Notes: generated from the sequence alone by a model not told the origin. 64,000 bases of DNA from Thamnaconus septentrionalis (GCA_009823395.1 CM020508.1:1025015-1089014); one strand, 5' to 3'; shown: positions 1-10,561, counted from the first letter of the stretch. Numbers and translations: made by a program.

Positions 1-226
1 TAGGTGAGGGTCGGAACGTAGACCAACCAGTAAATCGAGAGCTTCACCTTTCGGCTGTGCTCTTTCTTCACTACAACAGATCAGTGCAGTGACCGCATCA
101 TTGCAGACGCCGCACCGATCCGCCTGTCGATGTCCATCTCTCCCTCACTCGTGAACAAGACCACAAGATACTTAATCACCTCCTGCCTGAGGCAGGATCT
201 CTTCGCCGACCCGGAGAGGGCAAATC
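1..226 (-). pseudogene. LINE reverse transcriptase fragment, C-terminal part
   Basis: The complement reads as the region just after the reverse transcriptase fingers and palm of a common fish LINE, with blocks resembling VVVKKE.SRK.KLSIYW and VYVPTLTY, preceded by a G-E-E-I-L-P-Q-A block. Several frames are needed to follow it and there are stops, so it is a dead copy cut by the window edge. In its family this part of ORF2 belongs to a target-primed retrotransposition protein. The exact clade was not determined. Confidence 0.7.
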
Positions 227-310
227 ACCTTTTTTGTCTTTCTTCTTTCTTAAAAAAACTGATTTAGGCAAATATACTTAAAAATAAACTTTGATGATGC
301 ATCATTAAAA

Positions 311-311
<1 letters not shown>

Positions 312-386
<75 letters not shown>

Positions 387-392
387 ATTATT
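312..392. repeat. (ATT)n/(GTT)n microsatellite
   Basis: A compound trinucleotide repeat: ATT units first, then GTT units, then two ATT units. The complement reads as an artificial poly-Asn frame. Confidence 0.97.
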
Positions 393-686
393 GCCCCCGC
401 AAGCTGTCTGGTTGTTGTTTCTTTGCTTAGCTTCAATTTCAAATTGTTTATGAGTCGTTATCATCCCAAGTCTGATCCATACGAATCAACCAAGCCGCAC
501 ACACCCGTTGTATTCAACTGACCCTGGATCAGCTTATCCAGTCATCTCTCCCATTCAGTCCGTTTATGTCTTTCTGTCTATTATTTTCTCCTCAGTCCCT
601 GGCTTCCTGTGCTTCACACTGCGGACTGCAGCTCTAGCTTACAAACTTTAAACTGATATATTAATAAATATATAACTATATATATC

Positions 687-1964
687 TTTTCCACTGGCCC
701 TACATGGCTGGTGCCAGCCCTTCACGGTACGGTACAGGAAGGAACTGGTAATGGAAGGAATTTCCAGTACTTGGTCAGTACCTGAGAGTGGGCGGAGTTA
801 TGGTTGCAAGGTGAACCGAAGGTACTTGGAGGTTTTTTTGGGCCTCCCGTGTCCCCAAAACCATAGGATTTATTTTTTGTTTTGACCATGGTTTGGTTTG
901 GTTTTGTGCAAGACATTTTAGTAGAGCTTACAATGATTTTGTTTAATACTGTTGACTTGTATCAAAACACTGTCCTAGCAGAGAAAATGTAGACGCTGAA
1001 ACGATCACTTGAGTCTCACAGTCATTATTAGGCAAGAATATCCGCACAACTTAGGTCCACGCAAAGCACAAAACAGCAACAGCTCTATTCAACTGGTGTA
1101 AACAAGCTAGCACCGTGAAAATCGCTATAAGGAGCGAAACTTGCGAGTCAGAATCTCTGCCTCTTCAGTTTCGCTGCCAGCGAACACAACACAGAGCATG
1201 GAGTTAGCGGTGGTGGCTAGCGGTTTATCGACACGATTCAGCAGTTGTACTTTGCAAATAACCTTCAAACTAATGTTACTTGAGGTTACAAGACACATTT
1301 ACAGTCCTCATACATGTTTTCAAATATTGCCGTGGCGGACTATTCTCTCGTCATCCACCAGGGGGCCGAGTCGAGCCCGTCTCCCTCCCGTTGCCCACCG
1401 GCCGGTGTTCCATCGCATCTGCATTAGGCTGAACAAACCTCCAACATTTTCTCTGTTCGTTCCACTCCGACTGTTGTGGTCCTTGGCGCTTCGGTAGTCG
1501 CACTGCATTTTCTTTTTTTTTCATTTCTCTCGACACTGTTTTGATGTACAGCGGTGGCCACCGGCTGCGAAACCAGGAAGATTTTTTCATTGCCTGTCGC
1601 TCCGTCCGTCCAGCTCTCTCTGAGCTTTTTCTTCAGCCACAGAGACAGAAACGTCTCCAGCTCTTTGCTTGCCCATGGTACAGTTTCATAAGCATTTCAG
1701 TTTTTAATACGTGAAAATGTAAAAATCCACACGCTTGGCATTTAAAAATGGCAGTTTTGGTCTTTCGTGAAAGACTCCCTTCGGCTGTTGTCAAAACTCT
1801 TACCCAATCAGTGCCCTGCACGTTGCTACGTCACCACAATGGTCTCTGCTCAGCACGCTTGGAACCCCAACGAAGCAGGTACCAAAATCGTAACCCTTGG
1901 AACCGTGTTGGTGCCCGTGGAAATGCGTGATAACCGAGCTGGTACCTAGTGACCCTGTGGAAAA
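687..1964. mobile_element. TIR DNA transposon, non-autonomous
   Basis: The left end begins TTTTCCAC and the right end finishes GTGGAAAA, so the termini are inverted. Similarity continues inward through a GGTGCCAGC/GGTACCAGC block and further GGTAC-rich motifs. The interior of about 1.28 kb has no transposase-like frame. Such TTTTCCAC...GGTACCAG ends belong to an abundant fish MITE type, which I would place tentatively near PIF/Harbinger. No clear target-site duplication is visible. Confidence 0.55.
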
Positions 1965-2085
1965 ATGCCCTAAAATTGTCACACACACACACAGTGAGAA
2001 GGGGGGGAGCGGACAGCCCCTCCCCTTCTCACTGTCTCACCGGGGGAAGAACGCTACGACGTGGCGTCACCCACGAGGAAGAGAG

Positions 2086-2090
<5 letters not shown>

Positions 2091-2116
<26 letters not shown>

Positions 2117-2133
2117 CACACACACACACACAC
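2091..2133. repeat. (GA)n then (CA)n microsatellite
   Basis: About thirteen GA units pass directly into about nine CA units. A smaller CA run lies just upstream at 1980-1994. Confidence 0.95.
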
Positions 2134-2478
2134 ACGCTCACCTACACTCACCGTCAGTCCCGGTTCGGCTCCACTGTCCTGTGCGGTGAAATGTGCGGTG
2201 CTTCACATCAAGTCTCTAACTTGCGTACGTACATTTCTACACATGTTGGTCCATTGGCGACACTTACTGGTTGTGTTAGGAAACAAATACTGACGCGATT
2301 TCAAATAGTGAATGAAGGAAAAACAAAGACTTAGCGCCACTGTTTGGGTCCTTTAAATAAAACAGGTGCTCTTTGGTTGGGGTGAATGCATGGAAGCTGA
2401 AACTGAAAAAATCCGAGGTGCCTCTGTTTAAAATATGAAATAAAAAGCCGTTATTTTGGCGTGGCTACAAAGATTAAA

Positions 2479-2525
2479 GACTGGACCTACGCGTTTCGGC
2501 TTATAGCCTTCATCAGGGTAAGATC
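2479..2525 (-). ncRNA. Hammerhead-ribozyme-like motif, Penelope type
   Basis: On the minus strand the order is CTGATGA (2510-2516), an extra A, a 4-bp stem GGCT/AGCC with loop ATA, GAAA (2494-2497), palindromic CGCG (2490-2493), then TA followed by GGT. The GGT can pair with the ACC preceding CTGATGA as a short stem I. A very short self-complementary stem III is the arrangement reported for minimal hammerheads of Penelope-like elements, which act as dimers. Predicted cleavage is after the A complementary to 2488. No Penelope protein is visible nearby. Activity is inferred, and the extra A after CTGATGA differs from the textbook core. Confidence 0.6.
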
Positions 2526-2738
2526 ATCACACACAGAGACTTCAATGGTAATGAAAGATTACCAATCTCACAACCAATCACTTCACAATGTTATTTTTCC
2601 TTTAAAAATAAATAAAATACAAATCTAAACTCGCTGGACGCTGGACGTGCAATGACATCATGTGTCTCATCTCTTCGGACTGTCACTCATTGCCTGCGGT
2701 TTTAAATAAGACAGTGGCTGTTCTTTGTGGGGTCAAAC

Positions 2739-2830
2739 TAGGGCTGGGCGATATATCGACATAAAAAATATATTGATATATTTTTAAATGCGATATGGAA
2801 TTAGACCATATTGCCAATATCGATTTAGTT
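2739..2830. mobile_element. hAT-like element end (TAGGGCTGGGCGATAT)
   Basis: The segment starts TAGGGCTGGGCGATATATCG and continues with ATATCG-rich sequence. This is the same kind of end as the complete element at 50842-51616. No matching right terminus was found downstream, so only the left end is supported. Confidence 0.55.
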
Positions 2831-3302
2831 CAAATTTGTGCTGCGATCCTTGCTCCTGGCAAGCTGCGGACCTGGAGTGCCATGCTCTGCTCCCCGCGAC
2901 CCCGCCCCTCCTCGTTTATGCACAGAGGGGGGGAGCGCAGGAACAGACACTCCGGACCGGCACACTTAAGGTAGAAGGGTTGAGATATATTTTTTGGCAA
3001 CGCTGATGTCACAGCTCTAAACCCCTCCCCCCGCCCTGCAAGCTGAGCGGCCGTGAGGTACAGACGACCACCCACAACAACAACCACGTCGGGCAATAGG
3101 AAACCTCAAGAGTGAAAACAGAACTCAGCTGTATTTCCACAGGATTAAGGTCGTAATCTGGACTGATCACACATTATCAATTATTGTGGACGTATGTGTG
3201 TATGTGGCTGTGTGGAGGGGCAGATCCATTTGAGGGTGTGGGAGGGATGAGCTTTTATTTGTTCATTTTGCTGTACGTTTTGGCATTTTATTTTGTTTTT
3301 AA

Positions 3303-3361
3303 TCTGTGAAGCACTTTGGGTTGCATTTTTTGTGCATGAGAAGTGCTGTATAAATAAAGTT
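3303..3361 (+). mobile_element. LINE 3' tail
   Basis: Contains the GTGAAGCACTTTGGGTTGC and AAGTGCTGTATAAATAAAG blocks that end many teleost non-LTR retrotransposons, here followed by a short GAAGTT repeat. The body of the element is missing, so this is a 5'-truncated insertion. Confidence 0.6.
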
Positions 3362-3594
3362 TGAAGTTGAAGTATTAATTTGTGGGATGAATCGACTGCA
3401 GAGCAAGAGAAACAACATCCAGCAGCCGTGGAGATAAACTTCAGGTCGACAGCAGTCATCAAGAGCAAGGAAAGTGGCGTCCAGGCCCCGCCCACCATGT
3501 TTGACTGACAGCTGGAGACGTTCGGCAACAAACAAGAAGACAGAAAAAGAATCAAGGCTGACAGTTTGGGGTAGAGTCCCTCAGACGACTTCAG

Positions 3595-3867
3595 TCACAC
3601 TTTCATCAACTCAGCTGAAGAATAGGAATCAACCCAAAATCCCACTTGTAGTGGCTGAGTGAAGGTGGTCGGGGCTGTGCAGGAGTTCCATAGTTCCAGA
3701 AACATTGCAGTAGGACAGAAGACCTGCACTGTGGTCCAGGTACATTCCCACTCTGGAGGACTGAGGACCTGAGACACCAATGCTGACGCTGTTGTGATAA
3801 AACTTATACCCCACTGAGGCACAATGTAAATGTCAACAGCATGATTTGTCATTTGATCCAAATTCAC
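3595..3867 (-). pseudogene. B30.2/SPRY domain C-terminal exon, frameshifted
   Basis: Minus-strand translation shows a SPRY signature: an SSRVGMYLDHSAGLLSYCNV-like block, GTMELLHS, then TTFTQPLQVGFWVDSYSSAELMKV-type sequence ending in a stop, which is the usual C-terminus of fish TRIM and NLR proteins with B30.2 domains. The first blocks and the last block lie in different frames, so at least one indel breaks it between LLHS and TTFTQP. In intact relatives this domain binds ligands for immune sensing. Upstream RING, NACHT or coiled-coil exons were not found within the window. It is most likely a dead fragment of an expanded immune gene family. Confidence 0.72.
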
Positions 3868-4409
3868 TTTCCTTTGACCGTCCTGCTCTGACTGACTGAG
3901 TGACCAGCAGCATCAGGTAGCTGACAGAGAGAACTGGGGCCACTAGGCTCCGCCCACCTTGTCTGACTGACAGCTGTAGACAGACGATGGATCAAAGGTC
4001 AGGGTTGACAAACTGAGTGGTCTGGTTAATGTCTGCAGGTGATGTTATCGCTGCTTACTTACACACACACACACACAGCCAAACAGCAGCAATATTTTCC
4101 AGCTGCTGCTGCAAACACAGTGGGACAGCTGTGACTCAACAGGAAACTGCAGTGACTGTCCCTGGACAGCAGGGGTGCTCATGCGTGAAAATAATCACTT
4201 TCAAATAGGCAACGGATGGAGAAAGGACACCTGGGATATTAGAGTTAAAGGACTGAGTGCTGGAAGGCCGTAACCAGATCCTGTCGCAACCAATCAGCTT
4301 CAGAGTTCACATGCCGCAGACCAGCTCGGTGCAAAACGCCTCCAGTTGGTGAGGCTGGAAATCCTCAAATACTTTCTACTGCAAGCTGAGCGGCCGTGAG
4401 GTAATAGCA

Positions 4410-4735
4410 GAAGTTGTGAGTAGCAGTTGCTACGCCATAGTAGCATTAGTAGCAGTGGTACAGTACAGTAGTTGTTACTGAGGGAGTTGTAGTACTGGAC
4501 ATAGTAGTTGAGGCAGTATTAGTAGTTGCAGCAGTAGTAGCACTAGTTCTAGAAGTAGTAGCCGTGTTAGTAGTAGTTGTCCTTGTAGAAGCAGTAGCAG
4601 TAGTAGTGGCAGTAGCAGTTATAGTAGTAGTTTTAGTAGCAGAAGCAGTAGCAGTAATAGTAGCCATAGTAGTATTGGTGGCAGTATTAGTAGTAGCAGC
4701 AATAGCAGTCATTGTCGTAGTAGTAGTACAGAACA
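4410..4735. repeat. Degenerate (TAG/CAG)n trinucleotide array
   Basis: Imperfect AGTAGT, AGCAGT and TTAGTAGT units extend over about 325 bp. The reading frames in it (Val/Ala on plus, Thr/Ala on minus) are repeat artefacts. Confidence 0.9.
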
Positions 4736-4739
4736 GAAC

Positions 4740-5650
4740 AGTCTACATGTTTTGAACTAGTTCCATTCTGAGACTCGAAAACAGTCTTCGGATATCTATT
4801 TTTTTTTTACCTTTGCTGTTTGATTGTTTTTTTTCTAGTCTACGAGGTTAATTCTTCTTCTGGCTTACAACTTTTAAATCCTTGTGGCTGAAAACACAAT
4901 GATTTAAAAGTCGTCTCATCTCCTGTCACACGAGCCACAATACCTCAACCACACCTTCCAACGAGCAGTGGCTCGTCTCCTCCGTCACCTGAACATCCGT
5001 TTATACTGCCCCCCCCCACCCCCCCTCCCTCCGGAACATCTGTCGGCCAAGCTGTCTCTCTCAACATGTCGCGTGTCCTGGCCAAACATGCGGACCGCCG
5101 GCGCCCCATCTGGCCGCCTACGCTGCAGCGCTGGTAGACTTGGGCCATTAAAGACCAGTGGTGCCCGCAGGAGTCGAGATTAATGACAACAGCGGCACCG
5201 ACGTGTAAATATGATGTTGGATCTTGTGGCGGCCGTCCAGTGTTTTTTTTCTTCTTTTTTTTTCTGAAGTGGCCGTCTGTCCAATACTGAAGGACCGGGA
5301 AAGCAACAGACAGTCTCAAAAAAAGACACAATTTAAGATTCAGTTAAATTTTACAAGACGAAGAAAGGGAAAGTTATTCTTCATGTTAGGCTGAAAAAAA
5401 AAGTTTTTGTCAAATATGATCAAAAGGCACAACAACCGCAAAAAAAAAAAAGGACCTAAACTGCTGCAGTGCAGTGCTCATGCCCGGCAAGCAGTTGACA
5501 GTAGAACTTTGGATTAGCCATCATGTACAAGCCAGTGTGTTGTAATGTGACAGCAATAAAGAGAAACCTAACCTTATGATTTATTATTATCGCAAAAATT
5601 GAATGCCAGCTAATGTTGCCACCACATGAGGGAAAACATACAAAGACCTT
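4740..5650. other. No gene recognised
   Basis: Mixed sequence with poly-T at 4800-4808, a C-run at 5010-5026, T-rich tracts at 5238-5265 and A-rich tracts near 5394 and 5440. The part at 5050-5210 is more GC-balanced and could be unique sequence. I see no repeat family or exon in it. Confidence 0.5.
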
Positions 5651-5654
5651 CATG

Positions 5655-5742
<88 letters not shown>
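5655..5742. repeat. (TA)n microsatellite
   Basis: Nearly pure TA with a few TG and CA variants. Confidence 0.97.
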
Positions 5743-5745
<3 letters not shown>

Positions 5746-6144
5746 TCAATATTATCATCATCATCAAGATGAACAATGATTTCAAGAGAGCTTCTAGACA
5801 AGAAGGCAGTATTTCTCAAACAGATTCATCAAACGCTACACAGATGCAGATCATAATGTGAAGAGTGCAGCAGCAGTCGGGAAATTAGCATTGAATTAGC
5901 ACCAAAAACCCATTGAAGTCTTCCATTATTTTTTTTTTTTTTTTCAAATCCTCCAGCCGGCAAGAGCTGAAGGCCTCGTCACAGAGCTCCATGGAGAAAT
6001 CCTGCTTTTGTCCAAACACACAACCCAAATAGAAGAGCATTTGCTTTCTTAAGAAAAAGGAATAGTAAAAAGCCTGCAGAGCCAAATCAGACCTCCTCCA
6101 CCTGCTCCTCCTCCTCCTCCACTTCCTCCTTCTTCCCCCCACAG

Positions 6145-6260
6145 TTCTCCAGGATCACAGGAAGTGGTTGGAGTTCATCCTGGACCTAATGGGCTACGAG
6201 AGTGAGAGGAGCAGACTGACACGGAGGAGGACAGGAAGTAACGGAGCCAGCTCGCTCTGA
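6145..6260 (+). CDS. Candidate 3'-terminal coding exon, unknown protein
   Basis: A good splice acceptor (pyrimidine tract ending CCCCCCACAG at 6144) is followed by an open frame of 37 residues and a TGA at 6258-6260. The frame begins two bases after the acceptor, so an incoming phase-2 intron is implied. The peptide starts LQDHRKWLEFILDLMGYE and ends in a basic, Arg/Ser-rich tail (about RLTRRRTGSNGASSL). An amphipathic helix followed by a basic tail would fit a small secreted protein, but I do not recognise the family. The sequence after the stop looks like ordinary 3' UTR. No upstream exon is supported; an acceptor-like site near 5964 leads into a frame that soon stops. It could also be chance. 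Confidence 0.3.
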
Positions 6261-6390
6261 CCTGCAGTGACCATTCATTGACCCCACTTCCATTCACCAA
6301 CCAGGACTAGGCCCACCTTTGGTCTCCCTCCTGCTTTGTCTGCTGCTTCCTTCCGAGGATCCGGCCTGATGAAAAAGCTCACCTGTCTTT

Positions 6391-6401
6391 TTCTTTTTCC
6401 T

Positions 6402-6432
<31 letters not shown>
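6391..6432. repeat. (CTT)n microsatellite
   Basis: Pure TTC/CTT units in a pyrimidine-rich setting. Confidence 0.95.
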
Positions 6433-6534
6433 TATTTTGAAAAGCACCGTTTTCAGGAGAGTCCGCACTTCAAAACCACCTGCCAGAGGACAAAAGGCCC
6501 CGAGAGCTTCGGAGTCTTCATCCCTCTTACATTA

Positions 6535-6650
6535 TCATCCTCCTCTTCTTCCTCTGCCTCCTCCTTCTCCTCCTCCTCATCATCCTCTTTCTCCTCGAAC
6601 GCCTTCTCATCTTTCTTCACCCCATCATCATCGTCCTCATCATCTGCAGC
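6535..6650. repeat. Polypyrimidine tract (CCT/CTT rich)
   Basis: About 115 bp almost free of G on the plus strand, built from CCT, CTT and CAT units. Confidence 0.8.
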
Positions 6651-6957
6651 AGCAGCTTTTTATTTATCAGTTTCAGGGTGTTTGATGAAAGGACTTCATC
6701 AAAGGACTCGGCCTCCTCCTTTTCCTCAGGTGAGCAGTGAAGCCACGGCAGCAGGTCACCAGGGTTTTCGGGTTTTCGGTTTTCTGCCTCTTTGCATCCA
6801 TGTCACCTGGATCTCAGGCGGAAACCACAGCGACGGCTCTCATCCATCCATCTCCCACCGCGACGACTTTATCTGCTGACATTTTCCCACCACATTTGCA
6901 TCCGGCGATTGATTTATGTCTGAAGCCAATTAAGGGGATCAGCAAAAACGCTCGCTT

Positions 6958-7275
6958 AGGAAGAAGAGGAGGAGGAGAAGGGGGCGGAGGAGGTGGCGGT
7001 GGGAGGTGAAAGAAGAGTGGGAGGATGTGGAGGAGGAAGAGGAGTGGGAGGATGCGGAGGAGGAAGAGGAGGGGTAGGGGGAGGAAGGAGAGGACGGGGA
7101 TGTGGAAGATCAGGTGGAGAAAGACAAGGAGGAGGTGGTGGGAGGTGAAAGAGGATGAAGAGGAGAAGGAGGAGGAGGAACAGGAGGAGGCGGTGGAGGT
7201 TGAAGGAGGAGGAGGAAGAAGAAGAAAAGGAGGAGCAAGTAAAGGAGGATAAAGAAAAGGAGGAGGGGGAGGAGG
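6958..7275. repeat. Polypurine tract (GGA/GAA rich)
   Basis: About 318 bp made almost entirely of AGG, GGA and GAA units with few pyrimidines. It gives Arg/Glu-rich frames that are artefacts. Confidence 0.9.
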
Positions 7276-7423
7276 CAGTGAAGAGCTTCAGAATTCAGAC
7301 GTTTAAAAAACTGGGGAAAAAATGTTATCATTTGCTGGGTCGACTTCTCTAAACAGACAGACGCGGGAATTACCCTGCGCTGCAGCAGCTCCAGCCGTAC
7401 CGCAGAGTTTCCAATGATTGGTT

Positions 7424-7462
7424 GATTGATTGATGTACTTTATTCATCCCAAGGGAAATTCA
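7424..7462 (-). mobile_element. Retrotransposon end fragment (TTTATTCATCCCAAGGGAAATTC)
   Basis: GATTGATTGATG followed by a TACTTTATTCATCCC and AAGGGAAATTC block is a frequent terminal segment of fish LINE-derived repeats, here in antisense. Only this short end is visible. Confidence 0.45.
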
Positions 7463-7559
7463 AATGTGGCCAACTGCTCACACAGTAACCGTCACACACA
7501 GCACAATAATAAAAACAAATAATAAATAAGGTAAAAGATGTTCAGAGCCTCCAGGTAGT

Positions 7560-7850
7560 AACTAAGACCAATTCCACTCCAGGTGAGAAGTGCCATTGTT
7601 CTGTATGAACTGGCGAGTTGTGCACAGTGTTGTGTAATTGCAAACTCTTTTTGGAGAAGACAAATTAATTGTGTCCTCAGTTAAACTCCGACCAAGGCAT
7701 ATACATGAGGGGGACATTCTAAATCCAATCGAGTTCTCCGATTCCAGTCGGAGTTCTCAAACTCCGATTTTAGTCGGACTAGCGCGTTTACATGCAGTTG
7801 TCCGATCATAGTCGGACTAAAGCAATAATTCGGTGTTCTCGAGTGCCATT
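7560..7850 (-). mobile_element. Fragment of the unclassified GTCGGACTAACGCGTTTACATG family
   Basis: The segment with GTGCCATTGTTCTGTATGA, CAGTTAAACTCCGACCAAGG and GTCGGACTAGCGCGTTTACATG matches one end of the larger copies at 34971-36385 (opposite strand) and 54757-56112 (same orientation as here). Only about 290 bp remain. Confidence 0.65.
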
Positions 7851-9411
7851 GAAACGTAGTGACTGTCACCGTCAGCCTGAGTAACTTGCTGTCCCTTCCC
7901 TCCCTTCCTCCAGCCCCTCCCCTTCCCTGTGGCCCCACCCACACAGACTTCCTCGGCACTTCTATCGCTGATCATATTTTGCGGGCCGGACAGCTGTCAC
8001 AAGGGCCACCGGGGGGTTATTATCCTGGATGTGAGACACACCATGTCGGCCTTAGGAGGCTCCTCCTCCTCCGCCTCCTCCCCTGCTCCTCCTGCCGCCC
8101 CCCGCCCCTTCCTCTTACATCAGGTAATAGGCGTATCGATCGCTGGCCGCTGCCGCCGCCGCCACAGAGTGACAGGTGGCCCACTGGGGATTATCTGGTC
8201 AATATTATTGACGTGTTGGCTCTTTGCTGATCCCTCCCCCTGGACGGCCCAGTTGGCCAGCACCCATGTTTGCACACGGATTCACACTCACAACACACAC
8301 ACACACACACACATGCTAGAGACTCTGGACGTCTCCTTTAACCACTTGTCTGAGAGGATTGTGGGTAATTTTAGCCCAGGTTTTGGAGAGGGCTTGGTGG
8401 GGGAGGAGGAACGTTAGGCACCTCAGCTTTGAAAGTCCAAATCCAATCTGGGGGAGGGAGGAAAAAAAGGTGAATAAACAAGGCTCTTTTTTGCGTGAAG
8501 CAGTGAATCCCCCAGACCACCAGGAGGAGCAGGTTCCACTCCACTTGGTTTTCTTTTCCTCGTTTTGTTTCTTTCTTCAGAAGCAGGGCAAGAGGTGTTT
8601 GGGCATGAGAGAGAAAAGCTTTTTGAAGACACGATAACACTTTTGTCATTTGTTGCCGTGATACCGTGTTTTCTCCTTTAAAACTCACACACACAGACAC
8701 ACACATCGAAGTCTATTTTCAGCAGCCAGGATTTCTCTCATGCAGTCCAAAAGTCTTTTCAGCCTTTTTTTGTTCTTTCCTTAACTTGGAATCATCCAAC
8801 ATCTTTTTTGTTTCTTTTTCCCCCTCCTCCCTCCCTTCCTGGGCTCAAAACCAACAAACCTGATATTGGATTGAGAATAAAGTCAAGATTGAAAATATAA
8901 TAAAACAACACAAGTTTATTTTTCCATCTTCCTCCTTTTTGTGGCCTCGGGAGAGTTTTAACTCTGCTACCTTTGGCACGTGGTACAGTTCTTTTTTTCT
9001 TCTCTGTATTGTATGTACCAGCGGGAGGCATCTCTCCTCCAGAGCCACTAAAGATTCCCCGCGTGGGGTCAGAGGTCAAAGGTGCAGCAGCAACAGATTT
9101 CTTCCATGATTTTTGGGGGGTAACGGACAACATGTAACCGAGTTATGTAATTAAAATATAAAAAAATATTAAAACTACTTGACACTTAAAAAAATAAAAC
9201 TACAATACAAAATGCTACAAAACTACCATTTTTGACATTTTGTTTTTAAGAGGAGTATTTTTTCTGTAGCCAAGCACTGTTTTCTTTGGGCATCAAAGTA
9301 ATCCAAAAGTAACTATAAGAAGAATCTGGTACATTACTTTCATACAATGATACTTTGAGGAAGTCACTAATTACATTTCGTTGACATTTTTTCAGAGTAA
9401 CCACCTCATCT
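7851..9411. other. No gene recognised; GC-rich core at 8040-8240
   Basis: GC-rich, apparently single-copy sequence with CCTCC runs around 8060-8110 and CCGCCG at 8150-8162, a CA repeat at 8290-8312, a short CA run at 8687-8706, and A/T-rich sequence at 9130-9260. A pyrimidine tract at 7890-7930 precedes it. No exon or transposon signature is convincing. Confidence 0.5.
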
Positions 9412-9490
9412 GAAACTCTGAAAACTTCCTGAAAACTGAAAACTCTGAAAACTTCCTGAAAACTGAAAACTCTGAAAACTTCCTGAAAAC
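9412..9490. repeat. 27-bp minisatellite, about three copies
   Basis: The unit ACTCTGAAAACTTCCTGAAA plus ACTGAAA repeats head to tail almost perfectly. There are no unique spacers, so it is not a CRISPR array. Confidence 0.93.
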
Positions 9491-9843
9491 CCAGAGACTT
9501 CTGGACACCTGTGGGACCCTTGGTGAGTGTGTCAACCCCCCCGCCACTCCCTTCCTCCCCCAACACACACAGACACACCCCACCAGACACGACAGTGCAA
9601 CCCCCCAACCCCGACTCCCTCACAACCCCCTAACTCCCAAAAAAAAAAAGCAAATCGGTGTCCCAGGCCCGCCAGGTCAGCTGATTGGAGCTTTGCCGTC
9701 CACCTCAGCCCCCCTCCCCATCCCCCGCCCCACCCCTGCTGTGCACCGTCCAGCCATCCAAGGGTCGGGCCGTCTATTAACTGATGCTGATTTTTTAGAG
9801 CGGACCCTGCGCCCGCCGTGCATCATCCTCTGACTCGGGATTG

Positions 9844-10498
9844 GTCCGGACTATAAGTCGCTACTTTTTTCCCCACGCTTTGAACCACACACGGCTTATG
9901 CAAAGGTGCGGCTTTTCTGTGGATCATCTTTTACTGGATCCTGTAAACAGCTGCTGCTGCCAGGGCGCTTTTAGCAGGAAGTGCAAAAACAAGACAAGCA
10001 GCGACACGGAGAGCAACACTGACATAGACACAGAAAAGGTGACGAAGCTGAGGCTGTTCAACTCCGACACTGAAGAAAATGACTTCAGCGCTTTCAGTGC
10101 GCAGGAGGAAGATGAACAGTGACAGGTGGTTTCTGGGTTCAGTGTTCATGAAGAGGCTTTAAGGGTTCAAGTGCGCATGAAGAAAAAGTGACAGCGGTTT
10201 GACGTGTGTTCAGTGGGTTCAGTGCTCAACTTCTCTGTTTTGGTTGATCAGCACTTTGACTGCTGTGTTACCAGCACCGTTCGGAAACTAATCAGTTCAG
10301 TTATGTAAATAAACAAGTAAGAAATCTGTAAATCGGTAAATCTATCTATCTAATCTTTATGCATCTATCTATCCAATATATATCTCATTTCACAACCTAG
10401 ATATCGGCGGCTTATAGCCCGGTGCGGCTTATATATGTACATTTCCAATTTTTTTTAAAAAACTTAGTGGGTGAGGCTATAGTCCAGAAAATACAGTA
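9844..10498 (+). mobile_element. pogo/Tigger-like DNA element, non-autonomous
   Basis: The left part has GGACTATAAGTCGCTACTTTTT; the right part has GCGGCTTATAGCCCGGTGCG, then GGCTATAGTCCAGAAAATACAGTA. The inverted GGACTATAAG/CTATAGTCC ends and terminal CAGTA (TA target) fit the fish pogo-like family whose ends carry TGCGGCTTATAG motifs. The outer left terminus is eroded. A short acidic reading frame survives inside. Confidence 0.65.
9948..10122 (+). pseudogene. Acidic C-terminal tail of a pogo-like transposase (remnant)
   Basis: A short frame ends in a Ser/Asp/Glu-rich tail: SSDTESNTDIDTEKV, then LFNSDTEENDFSAF and EEDEQ before a stop at 10120-10122. In related fish elements the transposase ends with a similar acidic LFNSDTE..DF tail. 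The HTH and DDE domains are absent, so this is what remains after an internal deletion. The link to the transposase rests on remembered similarity and on its place inside the element. Confidence 0.4.
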
Positions 10499-10561
10499 AG
10501 TGATTTAAAAAAAAATAAAAAAATAAAAAAGAAATCCAATTTAGTCACTGTTTTTTTCCAG

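Noticed and set aside
4446..4755. Thr/Ala-rich and Val/Ala-rich frames
   Set aside because: Products of the degenerate TAG repeat on its two strands.
7025..7352. Arg/Glu-rich and Pro/Leu-rich frames
   Set aside because: They follow the polypurine tract and have no start context or splice sites.
7929..8417. 162-codon frame beginning in GC-rich sequence
   Set aside because: It runs through CCTCC and CA repeats, and no domain or splice support is visible.
9412..9490. CRISPR-like regular repeats
   Set aside because: The units abut without spacers and the DNA is eukaryotic; it is a minisatellite.
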